Assembly (NCBI GenBank): GCA_023301025.1
Contig: JALZUR010000009.1
Span: forward strand, 1-60,630
Source: Bdellovibrionales bacterium
Lineage (GTDB): Bacteria > Bdellovibrionota > Bdellovibrionia > Bdellovibrionales > UBA1609
DNA length: 60,630 nucleotides
Direction of reading: 5' to 3'
Part shown: positions 1-8,756 of the stretch, in pieces
Layout of the letters: each line of letters begins with the position of its first letter
Position numbering within the stretch: the first letter of the stretch is position 1
The notes under the pieces: generated by a model
Told to the model about the DNA's origin: nothing
The model's database searches: none
Seen by the model: only the letters and a program-made list of their open reading frames with translations
Translations under genes and position numbers: made by a program

Positions 1-207
1 CATAGAGCAAATAGCACTTCGTTCAGCACAGATCGTAGCACCAAAACTTGCATTTTCAACATTACAGCCAAAGAAAGATTCCTCGCTTAATTTTTCAACA
101 ATCTGTGCTGAAACTCTGAATTTTGAATAAGGAGAGTGTGATTTGGTTAGAACCTCTAAAAGCTTATCTTTGTTCAATTGAGTCTTTAAATAAACATGGT
201 CTTCCAT
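1..207 (-). CDS. cdd: Cytidine deaminase, N-terminal part (cut by window edge)
   Basis: The reverse strand reads 69 codons from an ATG at 207 down to base 1 without a stop, so only the N-terminal half is in the window. The product would hydrolyse cytidine or deoxycytidine to uridine for pyrimidine salvage in the cytoplasm. The signature is clear: PYSKFRV near residues 27-33, then CNVENASFGATICAERSAI, which holds the N-x-E-N substrate loop and the C-A-E-R zinc/proton-shuttle motif. An AGGAAG ribosome site lies just upstream of the ATG. The gene diverges from cysS with 48 bases between the two starts, so both promoters must share this short gap. The C-terminal zinc ligand region is outside the window. 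Confidence 0.9.
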   Translation of the reverse strand, partial: MEDHVYLKTQLNKDKLLEVLTKSHSPYSKFRVSAQIVEKLSEESFFGCNVENASFGATICAERSAICSM

Positions 208-255
208 AATGATCTTCCTTTTGATAGGCTTGGGCACAATGGAAATAGGATAAAC

Positions 256-1755
256 ATGGCATTTAAATTATTCAACACATTAAACAAAACCTTGGAAGAC
301 TTCAAACCTCTAAAAGCTCCACTGGTAAAAATGTACTGTTGTGGACCTACTGTGTATGATCTACTTCATGTCGGAAACTTTAGAGGTGCTGTATTTTACA
401 ACCTGTTACGAAATCATTTAGAGGACTTAGGTTATGAGGTTCAATTTGTTTACAACTTCACAGATATTGATGACAAAATAATTAAAAAAGCAAAAACACT
501 TAACACAACTCCTAGTGAAATATCTGAAAAATACATCAAAGAATTTTTTAAGGACTTTAACACTTTAAAACTAAAACCCCACTCTATAAATCCGAAAGTT
601 ACAGAGAGCTTAGATGAAGTGATACGAGTGATTCAAATATTGATTGATAATAAAAAAGCATATTGCGTAGATGGTGAGGTGTTTTTCTCAATTGAGAGTT
701 TTGAAACTTACGGAAAATTGAGTGGTAGAAAAACCGATGAACTTTTAAATGGAGTTAGAAAGTCTGTAGATACAAAGAAAAAAAATCCTCTAGATTTTAG
801 CTTATGGAAGCCAGCAAAGACAGATGAGCAGTCTTTTGACTCCCCTTGGGGCAAGGGCCGTCCAGGGTGGCACATTGAATGCACCGCCATGATTCATAAA
901 CACCTTGGAGAGCAAATAGACATTCACGGCGGTGGCTTAGATTTACTTTTTCCTCACCATGAAAATGAGATTGCGCAAGCTGAAGCCTCTTGTCCGGGAA
1001 AACAACATGTAAAGTATTGGGTTCATAACAATATGTTTACTTTTTCAGGATCAAAAATGTCGAAATCCTTAGGCAACACACGAACAATGAGAGCTTTTTT
1101 AGACGAGTATCCTGGTGAAATTTTCAAGTTCATGGTTCTAAGTGCGCACTACAGATCAGAAATTGACTTTAGTGACCAATCAATCATAAAGGCAATGGAT
1201 GGGCTTTCACGTGTGTACTCTGCACTTTCTAAAGCAAGCGAACACGCTCATAATCAAAAAATAGACGCCACACTTACTGGAGATGCCTTAAAATTTGAAG
1301 AGTATATTAAAGAAAAAACAGTAAGTGTTCTTGATCACTACAACAACGACCTTGCAACACCAAAAGTTTTTGCTGATTTTTTTGACGTTGTAAGGCATTT
1401 TAACAGCCTTGTTCCAAACAACACAAAACTCACACCTGAGAAAAAAGAGATTTCTTGCATTATTTTAGAGTTTTTTGAAAATCAAAGCAAAAAGCTCTCA
1501 CTCTTTAATGAAAAGTCTTATAGGGAGTTCTTAAAAAGCATGGATCATTTACTTATAGAAAAAATGAACCTAAAAGCTGAGTGGATTGAGAAAAGAATTA
1601 ATTTTAGACTAGAAGCTAAGACAAACAAAGACTATTCACTAGCAGACACCATAAGAGATGAACTAACCTCAAAAGGCCTTTTATTAAAGGATCACAATGA
1701 GGGTACAGACTGGGAAGTGGATAGAGCTTATTTTTTTAATAAACATAAAAGCTAA
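256..1755 (+). CDS. cysS: Cysteinyl-tRNA synthetase
   Basis: This class I synthetase charges tRNA-Cys with cysteine. I take the ATG at 256 because an AGGA site precedes it and the product then begins like other CysRS proteins; an in-frame ATG at 196 lies inside the divergent cdd start. With this start the zinc ligands fall at C29, C209, H234 and E238, matching the pattern known from E. coli. The HIGH motif is HVGN (38-41) and KMSKS is at 267-271. At 499 residues it is somewhat longer than the usual ~460. The extra length lies in the C-terminal helical and anticodon-binding part. It is followed by a YceI gene after 71 bases. Confidence 0.97.
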   Translation: MAFKLFNTLNKTLEDFKPLKAPLVKMYCCGPTVYDLLHVGNFRGAVFYNLLRNHLEDLGYEVQFVYNFTDIDDKIIKKAKTLNTTPSEISEKYIKEFFKDFNTLKLKPHSINPKVTESLDEVIRVIQILIDNKKAYCVDGEVFFSIESFETYGKLSGRKTDELLNGVRKSVDTKKKNPLDFSLWKPAKTDEQSFDSPWGKGRPGWHIECTAMIHKHLGEQIDIHGGGLDLLFPHHENEIAQAEASCPGKQHVKYWVHNNMFTFSGSKMSKSLGNTRTMRAFLDEYPGEIFKFMVLSAHYRSEIDFSDQSIIKAMDGLSRVYSALSKASEHAHNQKIDATLTGDALKFEEYIKEKTVSVLDHYNNDLATPKVFADFFDVVRHFNSLVPNNTKLTPEKKEISCIILEFFENQSKKLSLFNEKSYREFLKSMDHLLIEKMNLKAEWIEKRINFRLEAKTNKDYSLADTIRDELTSKGLLLKDHNEGTDWEVDRAYFFNKHKS

Positions 1756-1826
1756 TAGACTATACTTTGTACACACAATGGATATATAAAATATATATCC
1801 AAACACATCGATATAAAGGACAATAC

Positions 1827-2453
1827 ATGAAAGCGATACTAACTCTAGGACTTATTTTTTTAACACACACAACGACTATTGCAGCATCTGAAAAGTGTAC
1901 GTATTCAATAGTTAAAGGAAGTGAAAACATAGCTTGGACTGGTTTTAAGTATACAGAAAAAGCAGGAGTTGGAGGAAGCTTTGACACTTTAACTGTAGAA
2001 TCAAAAGAATCAAAAAGTGTGGAAGAACTTTTAAAAACTATAAGTTTTAAAATTGATACGGACAGTATAAATAGTGGAAATCCAGCTCGGGATGCCACCT
2101 TAAAGAAGACAGTTTTTAAATTCTTGTCTATACCTAAGACAATAAAAGGTGAAGTTCTCTCGGTAGAGGACAAAGCCTTAAAGTTTAAAATGACTCTTAA
2201 TGAAGAGATGGAAGCCCAATTCGCCTATTCTTATAACAAAGGTGAACTATCAGCAATGGGTGCCATTGACCTTACAAAAAATGGACTTATGAAAAGTTTT
2301 AATGCAGTTCATGAAGCGTGTAAAATACTACATACTGGCAAAGATGGCGTCTCAAAAACATGGGCTGATGTTAAGATTAATCTAAAGGCTCAAGTAGAAG
2401 AAAAATGCTCAAAAGGTTTTATAGATTCTGTTAAAGACTGGTTTGCTTCATAA
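1827..2453 (+). CDS. YceI-family periplasmic protein
   Basis: A 208-residue exported protein of the YceI lipocalin-like family, whose members bind polyisoprenoid-type lipids; the physiological role is unsettled. The start is the ATG at 1827, preceded by AAAGGA. The first ~20 residues form a signal peptide ending near T-I-A-A-S. The family hallmark WTGFKYTEKAGVGGSFD follows at about residues 31-47, with the usual shape of a central DTDSINSGNPARDATLKK stretch. Its last 64 bases overlap the 3' end of the convergent thiL, so the two stop regions share coding sequence. No terminator is visible between them. Confidence 0.85.
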   Translation: MKAILTLGLIFLTHTTTIAASEKCTYSIVKGSENIAWTGFKYTEKAGVGGSFDTLTVESKESKSVEELLKTISFKIDTDSINSGNPARDATLKKTVFKFLSIPKTIKGEVLSVEDKALKFKMTLNEEMEAQFAYSYNKGELSAMGAIDLTKNGLMKSFNAVHEACKILHTGKDGVSKTWADVKINLKAQVEEKCSKGFIDSVKDWFAS

Positions 2454-3385
2454 ATAATACTTGGTGTGCTTTTTTCTAAAACTTCGCCAATAATAACAGG
2501 CAGTCTTTTAAACTTTTTTTCATAAGTTTTAAAGAAAACATCTATATCGTTTCTAGGAAGAGTCCACATAAGGCTGTACTCTTCCCCTCCTCGTAAATAG
2601 ACCTCCTCAGGATCTAACTGAAGGTCGTTACAACTTTGAACAAAATGATTATCAAGACTTGGCTTTAAAAGTTTAATTTTTAGATTAGATCTTAATGATA
2701 GATTTCTGATCTCTTTTAAAAGACCATCAGAAATATCTGTAAGACTTGAAACACTATCTTTACCTGATAACCACAAACCTAGTTCAATATTTATCTTAGG
2801 CATCAGAAACTCTTTTATGTAGCTCGTATTAAAAGTATTCTTTGTTACGTGTTGGTTGTAGCCTAAAAGCGCGTGACCTAAATTCAAAGGTGAATCAACA
2901 CAGATCACATCATTTACACAAACTCCATCTATATTTTGTCTCATTCTACTTATAGGTTGATAGCCACCCACAGTGTAAGTAAGAGAAAGATCTTTTCCTT
3001 TAGTAACATCACCACCTAAAAGCTTTACACCATAAAAAGAACTGGCCTTATAAATAGAATACAAAAGCTTTTTTAGATCACTGCTATCTTTTGAGAATAA
3101 AGACTCTGAAAAGCTTAAATTGAGCATAAAAAAAGAGGGGCACGCTCCCATGGCAACAATATCACTTGTCGCAGCAACAAAAGACTTATGCCCAATTGAA
3201 GAGTAATCAGTGTTCTCATCAAAGTGAGTGCCCTCATTAAATGTGTCAGTTGATAAAACAATATGATCTTGTGTACTAGATGAAGGAATTGACACAGCAT
3301 CATCACCAAAGCTTCCAAAACCCATATGGGTTTCGCTCATCTTAAATATATTATAAATATCTTGAATGATTTGATTCTCTGTCAT
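2390..3385 (-). CDS. thiL: Thiamine-monophosphate kinase
   Basis: ThiL phosphorylates thiamine monophosphate to thiamine diphosphate with ATP, the last step of cofactor synthesis. The 331-residue length fits the family. Visible motifs in order: GDD at 27-29 (metal binding), STDTFNEGTHFD near 45-56, a HKSFVAATSDIVAMGACP stretch near 66-83, LGGDVTKG, LTDISDGL and a C-terminal RGGEEYSL. These are the AIR-synthase-fold metal and phosphate sites. The ATG at 3385 lies on the edge of a 16-base palindrome and has only a weak ribosome site. The C-terminal 21 codons overlap the convergent yceI gene. It diverges from the EEP hydrolase gene. Confidence 0.93.
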   Translation of the reverse strand: MTENQIIQDIYNIFKMSETHMGFGSFGDDAVSIPSSSTQDHIVLSTDTFNEGTHFDENTDYSSIGHKSFVAATSDIVAMGACPSFFMLNLSFSESLFSKDSSDLKKLLYSIYKASSFYGVKLLGGDVTKGKDLSLTYTVGGYQPISRMRQNIDGVCVNDVICVDSPLNLGHALLGYNQHVTKNTFNTSYIKEFLMPKINIELGLWLSGKDSVSSLTDISDGLLKEIRNLSLRSNLKIKLLKPSLDNHFVQSCNDLQLDPEEVYLRGGEEYSLMWTLPRNDIDVFFKTYEKKFKRLPVIIGEVLEKSTPSIIYEANQSLTESIKPFEHFSST

Positions 3386-3400
3386 ACTTCATATGAAGTA
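3385..3400. promoter_or_regulatory. Perfect 16-base palindrome between divergent starts
   Basis: TACTTCATATGAAGTA is a perfect inverted repeat. It touches the thiL start codon and lies 23 bases before the EEP hydrolase start at 3423. The position suggests an operator shared by both genes, but no cognate regulator is encoded nearby. Confidence 0.4.
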
Positions 3401-3422
3401 ATAGAGTTTAATGGAGACCGCA

Positions 3423-4475
3423 ATGAAAAGCTTAAAAAAATACAGTCTTATAATTGTTATACTCATTTTTTCTTTTGATAAATGGGTTTTACCTGAACTT
3501 AAAAAAAGGTTTACAAGTGAGAAAATAGCTACAAAAGTTGATTCAGGTGAAGTTAAGATCATGACTTATAACTTAGAAAATTTCTTTGATACTGAAGATG
3601 ATCCTAAGAAAAATGATGAAACGTATCTACCAATCTCTAAAAAGAAAGACCCAAAAGTTAGAAAAAAATGCATGATGGCAAAAAAAAGACATTGGCAAAA
3701 AGAGTGTCTAACAACAAATTGGACTGAGTTAAAACTAGATAAGAAAATGTTAAGAATCTCAAAAGTTGTTAATGCTTACGCCCCAGATCTATTGTTTGTA
3801 CAAGAGGTTGAAAACATTGAAGTCTTAAAGGCACTTAATAAAAAGTATTTGAAGTTTAAAAACGTTATTTTACTGGAAAGTGAAGACTATCGAGGGATCG
3901 ATGTAGGAATTCTTACAAACCTTAATAAAACAAATCAAATTAAACTCCACTCCCTTAAATCTAATAAATTTAGAAAAAAAACACGTGGACTTTTAGAGGC
4001 AAAACTTGAACTTCCAGACAAAACGTCCTTAACAGTTTTTGCTCTTCACCTACCCTCCCAAGGAAATCCAAGATCTGCCAGAGAAAATGGCTTAGAGATT
4101 CTTAATAAAATTTCAAAGAAAAGGTCAGGCCTTAAGATTGCTGCAGGTGATTTTAATATTACGAAAAAAGAAGAAAGTATCTATAAAAAATATACTAATG
4201 ACACGTACACAGTTTCACACAATATGGGATGTAAAAGCTGCAAGGGTTCATATTATTATCACAGAAAAAGAGCCTGGTCTTTTTTTGATGTGCTCTTATT
4301 TTCAAAAGAGTTTAAGGCTTCTAATTGGCAGGTTGATCCTAAATCTATAAACGTATTTAACTCATTGAGTCTTCAAAATACTAGATACAACACCCCTGCA
4401 CGTTTTTATGATGGCGAAAATCAAACAGGTGTTTCAGATCATTGGCCAGTAGTTGCAAAAATTGTGAAAAAATAA
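3423..4475 (+). CDS. Endonuclease/exonuclease/phosphatase-family protein with N-terminal anchor
   Basis: A 350-residue member of the DNase I-like EEP fold. Residues ~8-18 are a hydrophobic signal or anchor, so the enzyme is probably exported or held at the inner membrane. The active-site series is present: TYNLENF (48-54), QEVE with E128, a HLPSQ histidine at H209, GDFN with D243 and N245, and SDHW with D339-H340. These coordinate metal and activate water for phosphodiester cleavage. The substrate (DNA, RNA, lipid or small phosphodiester) cannot be told from sequence. The ATG at 3423 is chosen for its GGAG six bases upstream. It ends 7 bases from the convergent penicillin acylase stop. Confidence 0.8.
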   Translation: MKSLKKYSLIIVILIFSFDKWVLPELKKRFTSEKIATKVDSGEVKIMTYNLENFFDTEDDPKKNDETYLPISKKKDPKVRKKCMMAKKRHWQKECLTTNWTELKLDKKMLRISKVVNAYAPDLLFVQEVENIEVLKALNKKYLKFKNVILLESEDYRGIDVGILTNLNKTNQIKLHSLKSNKFRKKTRGLLEAKLELPDKTSLTVFALHLPSQGNPRSARENGLEILNKISKKRSGLKIAAGDFNITKKEESIYKKYTNDTYTVSHNMGCKSCKGSYYYHRKRAWSFFDVLLFSKEFKASNWQVDPKSINVFNSLSLQNTRYNTPARFYDGENQTGVSDHWPVVAKIVKK

Positions 4476-4482
4476 ACCCGTA

Positions 4483-6741
4483 CTAGTTAGCTTTAAGAGT
4501 GTTCTCAAATACACTCTCTTTTTTAATAGCTTCTTGCGTGAATGGAATTTTGTAGTACTCATTTTTAATCCATTTGGGAATCTGATCTGAAAAACTTTTA
4601 GAACCAAGATAGCCATCTTGCCCACCCAACAACACTGCATAATTTTCGTCTTCATCACTCATATCGAAAATAACTCTTAAGTTTGCACCAAATGTTACGT
4701 TATAGTCACCTTTATAACCGTGCGCAGCTTTAAATACTGTATTAGATGTTCCGGGATATCCTGCCTCATAGTAGTTGTAAGACCTACCTATTAAAGGAAT
4801 ATCTGCTAAGGGATGAGCCACTTTAATCTTATGAACATGTCCCCATTTTTTTGCTTTTAGCCTATTAAAAGACTTAAACGTTTTTTTAAACACTGATCTC
4901 TTTTGAACTTCAGTCATTTTTTTGTAGTTTTGAACAATTGCTCTTTTCCAAACTAAATTTTCAGATAGAGGATCTGTGTCTGAAGCTTTAAGACCTAAGA
5001 TCTTGTATATATTTTTTGAGAACCTACTGATAAGTTCCTCATATAAATAGGGTGCTTTATCTTCTATACTATATCTGAAGTCCCATTCTTGAAGAATTTT
5101 ATAGTTTTTACTTTCCAAAAAGTTAAATCTCTTCCACTCGTACATTAAAAACTTTGTTAGCTCTTTTGCCTCTTCTGAGTAAATATCAATTTGAATCTTT
5201 TTAACGTCATCAATGTCTATAACATCATCTTCTAGGAGTTTAGAGATCCTATTGGCTCTGTCAGGTGTTGAACAAAACCAACATAAACTGTATTTAGCAG
5301 CATCATTAAACTCATTTGCTGAGACTACATAGCCCGTTTTAGGATTTAACATTTCTGGAAGCTTCATAACATCTTGATACTCTATAATCGTGTTAGAAGG
5401 CTCTTGCACGAAAGATTTTTTATGATTTTTTAACACAGGCAAATGAGCTGCATGAACTTTTGAAATATTACCTTTTTTATCTGCTACAACATAATTTATC
5501 GCAACAACACTAAATTGTTTTAAAGCCCTCTTAAATTCAAAAACATCTTTTGCTTGAGCTGCTTGTAACAAAGCTTCAAGCTCTATTGAAGGCCTATGCC
5601 CTGCCCATTTTAGTGCCAATGGCATCTTTGATTTTAAAAACTTAGTATTAGAAACAAGAGGACCGTACTCTGTATCTGTGACAATCACTTCTTTTTTACT
5701 TGAGGTAAACCTTGATTTAAAGACTTCTGTTCTAGTTGTAGAGTTTTCTAAATCTTTATCTTCTAACTTGTATAGAAATGAGCTTACTCCCCACATGTTA
5801 GTCCCTGTCCAAGCAATATTTGGAGTTCTACCCATAACAGGGGTTGGAAAACTAGGAATGTTTATTCCAAAAATTTTAAAGGAAGGAGATTCTAGACCCA
5901 TAAATAGCCAGTAACTTGGAAGATTTATACCTAAATGAGGGTCCCCTGCAACAATTGGCTTGCCCGAGTATGATTTTTTACCATCAACAACAAAGGCATT
6001 GCTACCTGCTTCAGTAATTCCATTTATCAAACCTAAAGAATCTAAAGAAAGTTTTTTTGGAATCATGCTCGAATTAAAAAACTTTTCAACCCAAGTTTTC
6101 CAAAAAAAGTTAAAATCTTGATAATTCTTTTCTCTATAGACTTTCATAAATTCAGACCAAACCTGCCAATTAATATCTAAGCCCATAAGTCTATGAACAT
6201 AGACAAGGTCTTTAATAGTCCATGGTTCTATCTTTTTTATACCCATTAGTTTTATATCTAAAGGAAGACGATCTAAGTTTTTGTTATAGTCATTAATACC
6301 TCTTATAAAAGCTTTAGCATAAAGCTTAGTATCAGATGACCAATTAGAAATAATCTGGTCACTGGCTTTACCAATATTAATTGTTCTTAAAAAAATATCC
6401 ATTGGAAGAGCACTTTCCCCAACAGCCTCAGAGAAACGGCCTCTTGATAAAAACCTAAACATTTCTAATTGAGTGCCTCTGAGATGAGCTTGAACAAGCC
6501 CTGATCCGTAAAATAGATCTTCATCAGTTTCGGCTTTTATGTAGGGTATAGACTCCTTAGTCCAGTATATTTTAAGATCTTTAGAATTGCTCCACTCTTT
6601 ATCTCTATCAAAAATTTCAATTCTATCTTTTAAACTTACTCTGGCTTTACCACCACGATTTATTTTATAAACTGTAGTGCATGAGCTGAGTAAAAAACTA
6701 AAAGTAAATAAAAGGGCTTTTATATTAATTTGCTTAGGCAT
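4483..6741 (-). CDS. Penicillin acylase-family lipoprotein (Ntn hydrolase)
   Basis: A 752-residue precursor of the penicillin amidase (S45) family, which cuts amide bonds in beta-lactam side chains, acyl-homoserine lactones or other N-acyl compounds. The N-terminus is a lipoprotein signal ending LLSSC, with the lipidated Cys at 21, so it should sit in the envelope. The autoprocessing point is visible as EAGSNAF with Ser247 as predicted nucleophile after cleavage; the beta chain then continues with GDPHLG and a typical P-T-P-V-M-G-R-T-P-N-I-A-W-T segment. Length and layout are complete for the family. The natural substrate is unknown; quorum-signal or prey peptide hydrolysis are guesses. The 116 bases to the DUF429 stop hold no clear promoter or terminator. 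Confidence 0.9.
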   Translation of the reverse strand: MPKQINIKALLFTFSFLLSSCTTVYKINRGGKARVSLKDRIEIFDRDKEWSNSKDLKIYWTKESIPYIKAETDEDLFYGSGLVQAHLRGTQLEMFRFLSRGRFSEAVGESALPMDIFLRTINIGKASDQIISNWSSDTKLYAKAFIRGINDYNKNLDRLPLDIKLMGIKKIEPWTIKDLVYVHRLMGLDINWQVWSEFMKVYREKNYQDFNFFWKTWVEKFFNSSMIPKKLSLDSLGLINGITEAGSNAFVVDGKKSYSGKPIVAGDPHLGINLPSYWLFMGLESPSFKIFGINIPSFPTPVMGRTPNIAWTGTNMWGVSSFLYKLEDKDLENSTTRTEVFKSRFTSSKKEVIVTDTEYGPLVSNTKFLKSKMPLALKWAGHRPSIELEALLQAAQAKDVFEFKRALKQFSVVAINYVVADKKGNISKVHAAHLPVLKNHKKSFVQEPSNTIIEYQDVMKLPEMLNPKTGYVVSANEFNDAAKYSLCWFCSTPDRANRISKLLEDDVIDIDDVKKIQIDIYSEEAKELTKFLMYEWKRFNFLESKNYKILQEWDFRYSIEDKAPYLYEELISRFSKNIYKILGLKASDTDPLSENLVWKRAIVQNYKKMTEVQKRSVFKKTFKSFNRLKAKKWGHVHKIKVAHPLADIPLIGRSYNYYEAGYPGTSNTVFKAAHGYKGDYNVTFGANLRVIFDMSDEDENYAVLLGGQDGYLGSKSFSDQIPKWIKNEYYKIPFTQEAIKKESVFENTLKAN

Positions 6742-6857
6742 AGACTTGTAAAATATAGCTTAAAATACGTTTACGATTGATCTTTAATCTCTCTAAATAA
6801 AATAAAAACAACTTAGGTCTGGTTATGTAGGCAACGCACGGCTTTATAGTGTATAAA

Positions 6858-7700
6858 TTAATCAAAATTAGGAAGGCTAAAATGTTGACTTTTAGGAAGA
6901 AAGGAAACTGGAATTTTTTCTGATTTTTTAGCTTTATAATAAAAAGCTGAAAGTGCACATATCAACGCTTCAAAAGAACTTTTATCTTCAATGAACATTT
7001 CTTTGTCCTCTTCATAAATAAAGAAATCTTTTTCAAGTTTTTTTAAAAATAATTCTAAATGATCTTTTGAAGGGCTTTTATAAAAGTTTCTTAAGACACC
7101 TTTTCCAATTTTATACGATCTACCGATTCTCCATAGAGAGGCTTTTGTAGAACATTCTATATAATCAATACTTTTAAATGACTTTTTTAAAAATTGTCCT
7201 CTTGCTAAAAGAGTCGCTCTGTTTGTAGAAAAAGCAGGTTCAAATGGAAAACTCTCTTCAAGTAAATAGGCAACATAATAGTCAATTCCTCTTTCAATAT
7301 AGGGCGAAGGGAAAGGCTGGATTTTTTTAGATTTAGCAGTAAGCTTTGTTCTTTTTTTATACTCTCTAAAAAGTGTTTTTATCTCTAAATTATTACAGTC
7401 TCTAAGACTTTTACATGAACTTTTACAGTACCAAGCAGGCGGCATATAAGTTGGAAAATTAACTCCAATACAAACAGGCTTATTATAAGATTTAATCTCT
7501 TCAATTAATAATTCATCAGGTAAAGCGTTTAAATCAGAGTCACTTTTCCCTAATTTAGTAGCGGCACCACCTTTAAACGATGATGTGATTTTAGAAATCA
7601 CTAATCTTTTTTGTCCTTTATAGTTTTCTAAAACAATCAAACTTGATTTATCTTTTTTTAAACCAGAAAGGTAGAGACCTAAATATAAATTTTTATCCAT
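6858..7700 (-). CDS. DUF429-like protein (RNase H-like fold)
   Basis: A 280-residue protein that resembles the DUF429 family, predicted from its fold to be a nuclease or phosphotransferase. It opens with YLGLYLSGLKKDKSSLIVL, the first strand of an RNase H-like core. It then has CIGVNFPTYMPPA, and near the C-terminus SFEALICALSAFYY, the place where the family carries D-A-x-x-A. Here the acidic residue is a Glu and the first strand lacks the usual Asp, so catalysis is doubtful. A Cys cluster (WYCKSSCKSLRDC) lies in the middle and could bind a metal. It is the last gene of the exporter operon, 11 bases after the GHMP kinase. Confidence 0.6.
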   Translation of the reverse strand: MDKNLYLGLYLSGLKKDKSSLIVLENYKGQKRLVISKITSSFKGGAATKLGKSDSDLNALPDELLIEEIKSYNKPVCIGVNFPTYMPPAWYCKSSCKSLRDCNNLEIKTLFREYKKRTKLTAKSKKIQPFPSPYIERGIDYYVAYLLEESFPFEPAFSTNRATLLARGQFLKKSFKSIDYIECSTKASLWRIGRSYKIGKGVLRNFYKSPSKDHLELFLKKLEKDFFIYEEDKEMFIEDKSSFEALICALSAFYYKAKKSEKIPVSFLPKSQHFSLPNFD

Positions 7701-7711
7701 AAAACATCACT

Positions 7712-8755
7712 TTAAAGACTAAGTCCAAAGGGTAAAACCTTAAGACCACGCTTATCGAGATCTAATTTAAGTTCTTGTTTAACATTTTTTTCACATAATA
7801 GTAAGAGACAACCACCACCACCTGCACCGCATATTTTAAAGGCAAGAATTGAATCTAGCTCCTCAAAGATTTCACAGTAATTTTCTAAATCTGTGTTAAA
7901 ATAAGAATCTGACACTGCTTTTCTTGCATTAAGCTCTCGCTTAAAAAGGTTTTTTACATCACTTAAATTTTTTTCTTTAAGGGCTTGTTCAAATGCGCAA
8001 GAAATTAAAGAAAGTTCATTGAGAGCTTCGGTAACTTTTTTTTCACCATCTACTGTATTTTTAAAAATATCCCAATTGTTCATGCCTGAGTGGTGTTTGA
8101 TTTGGCTATCAATTAGAATTACATGTTCATTTAAAAATTCCAAAGAATCCACGTCTAAAAAATCTCTTTGAGTACCATTGGTTTTAAAAGAAATTACACT
8201 TAAACCAGGTTTAACAGCTGGATAATAGTCTTGTACACCTGCTGGTTTTTTTAAAACTCTGGTTTCTATATTTTTAGCCCATGAAACTAAATCAGATTCG
8301 TCTAAGTTTAAGTCTTCAAACTCATTGAAAACCTTAAGAATACTTATTAAAAGACTAGAGCTTCCACCAAGACCAGACCCTGCAGGTGATTCTGATTTCA
8401 AACACCACTCACCACTCAAAGGTGAAGATTCACTAGTATTAAAATTATCAGAATTTTTAATGTCTTTGAAAGCATTTAAAGCCTCTTTGATTAGACTCAA
8501 TTTTGAATCATTTGATTGGTATAAAGATTCAAAATTCTTAAAAGAAAACTCTTCTTTAAAATCAGGGCTCTCAACCTTAATAATATAGCCGCTATTCTTT
8601 GAGGTAAATGACGCTTCAGTTAGGCAATTAATAGATGCATTAATTGTTTTAGAATCTTTAATAAGAACTGATAAAGGCCAAAGATCAAGAGTCCCACCAC
8701 ATATATCAACTCGTGTGTTTGAAGTCTTAGTGATTTTTTTTAATATATTTTTCAA
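7712..8755 (-). CDS. GHMP-family sugar kinase (HddA/fucokinase-like)
   Basis: A 347-residue small-molecule kinase. The ATP loop SPAGSGLGGSSS is at 123-134, an N-terminal GGTLDLWP at about 20-27 matches the substrate-binding start of heptose-7-phosphate and fucose kinases, and the C-terminal motif is KICGAGGGGCLLLL. The substrate is probably a sugar or sugar phosphate for envelope glycans, but I cannot name it. The start is a TTG at 8755, right after the TAA of the DUF4340 gene (TAAATTG), so translation is likely coupled. It is embedded in the gliding-type exporter operon, an unusual neighbour for such a kinase. Confidence 0.8.
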   Translation of the reverse strand: MKNILKKITKTSNTRVDICGGTLDLWPLSVLIKDSKTINASINCLTEASFTSKNSGYIIKVESPDFKEEFSFKNFESLYQSNDSKLSLIKEALNAFKDIKNSDNFNTSESSPLSGEWCLKSESPAGSGLGGSSSLLISILKVFNEFEDLNLDESDLVSWAKNIETRVLKKPAGVQDYYPAVKPGLSVISFKTNGTQRDFLDVDSLEFLNEHVILIDSQIKHHSGMNNWDIFKNTVDGEKKVTEALNELSLISCAFEQALKEKNLSDVKNLFKRELNARKAVSDSYFNTDLENYCEIFEELDSILAFKICGAGGGGCLLLLCEKNVKQELKLDLDKRGLKVLPFGLSL

Positions 8756-8756
8756 T

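Noticed and set aside
1760-2173. 137-residue reverse-strand reading frame
   Set aside because: It is antisense to the YceI gene, whose signal peptide and family motif are clear, and the translated product resembles nothing.
6734-6958. 74-residue reverse frame across the gap between the DUF429 and acylase genes
   Set aside because: It overlaps the end of the DUF429 gene in another frame; no start signal or recognisable product.
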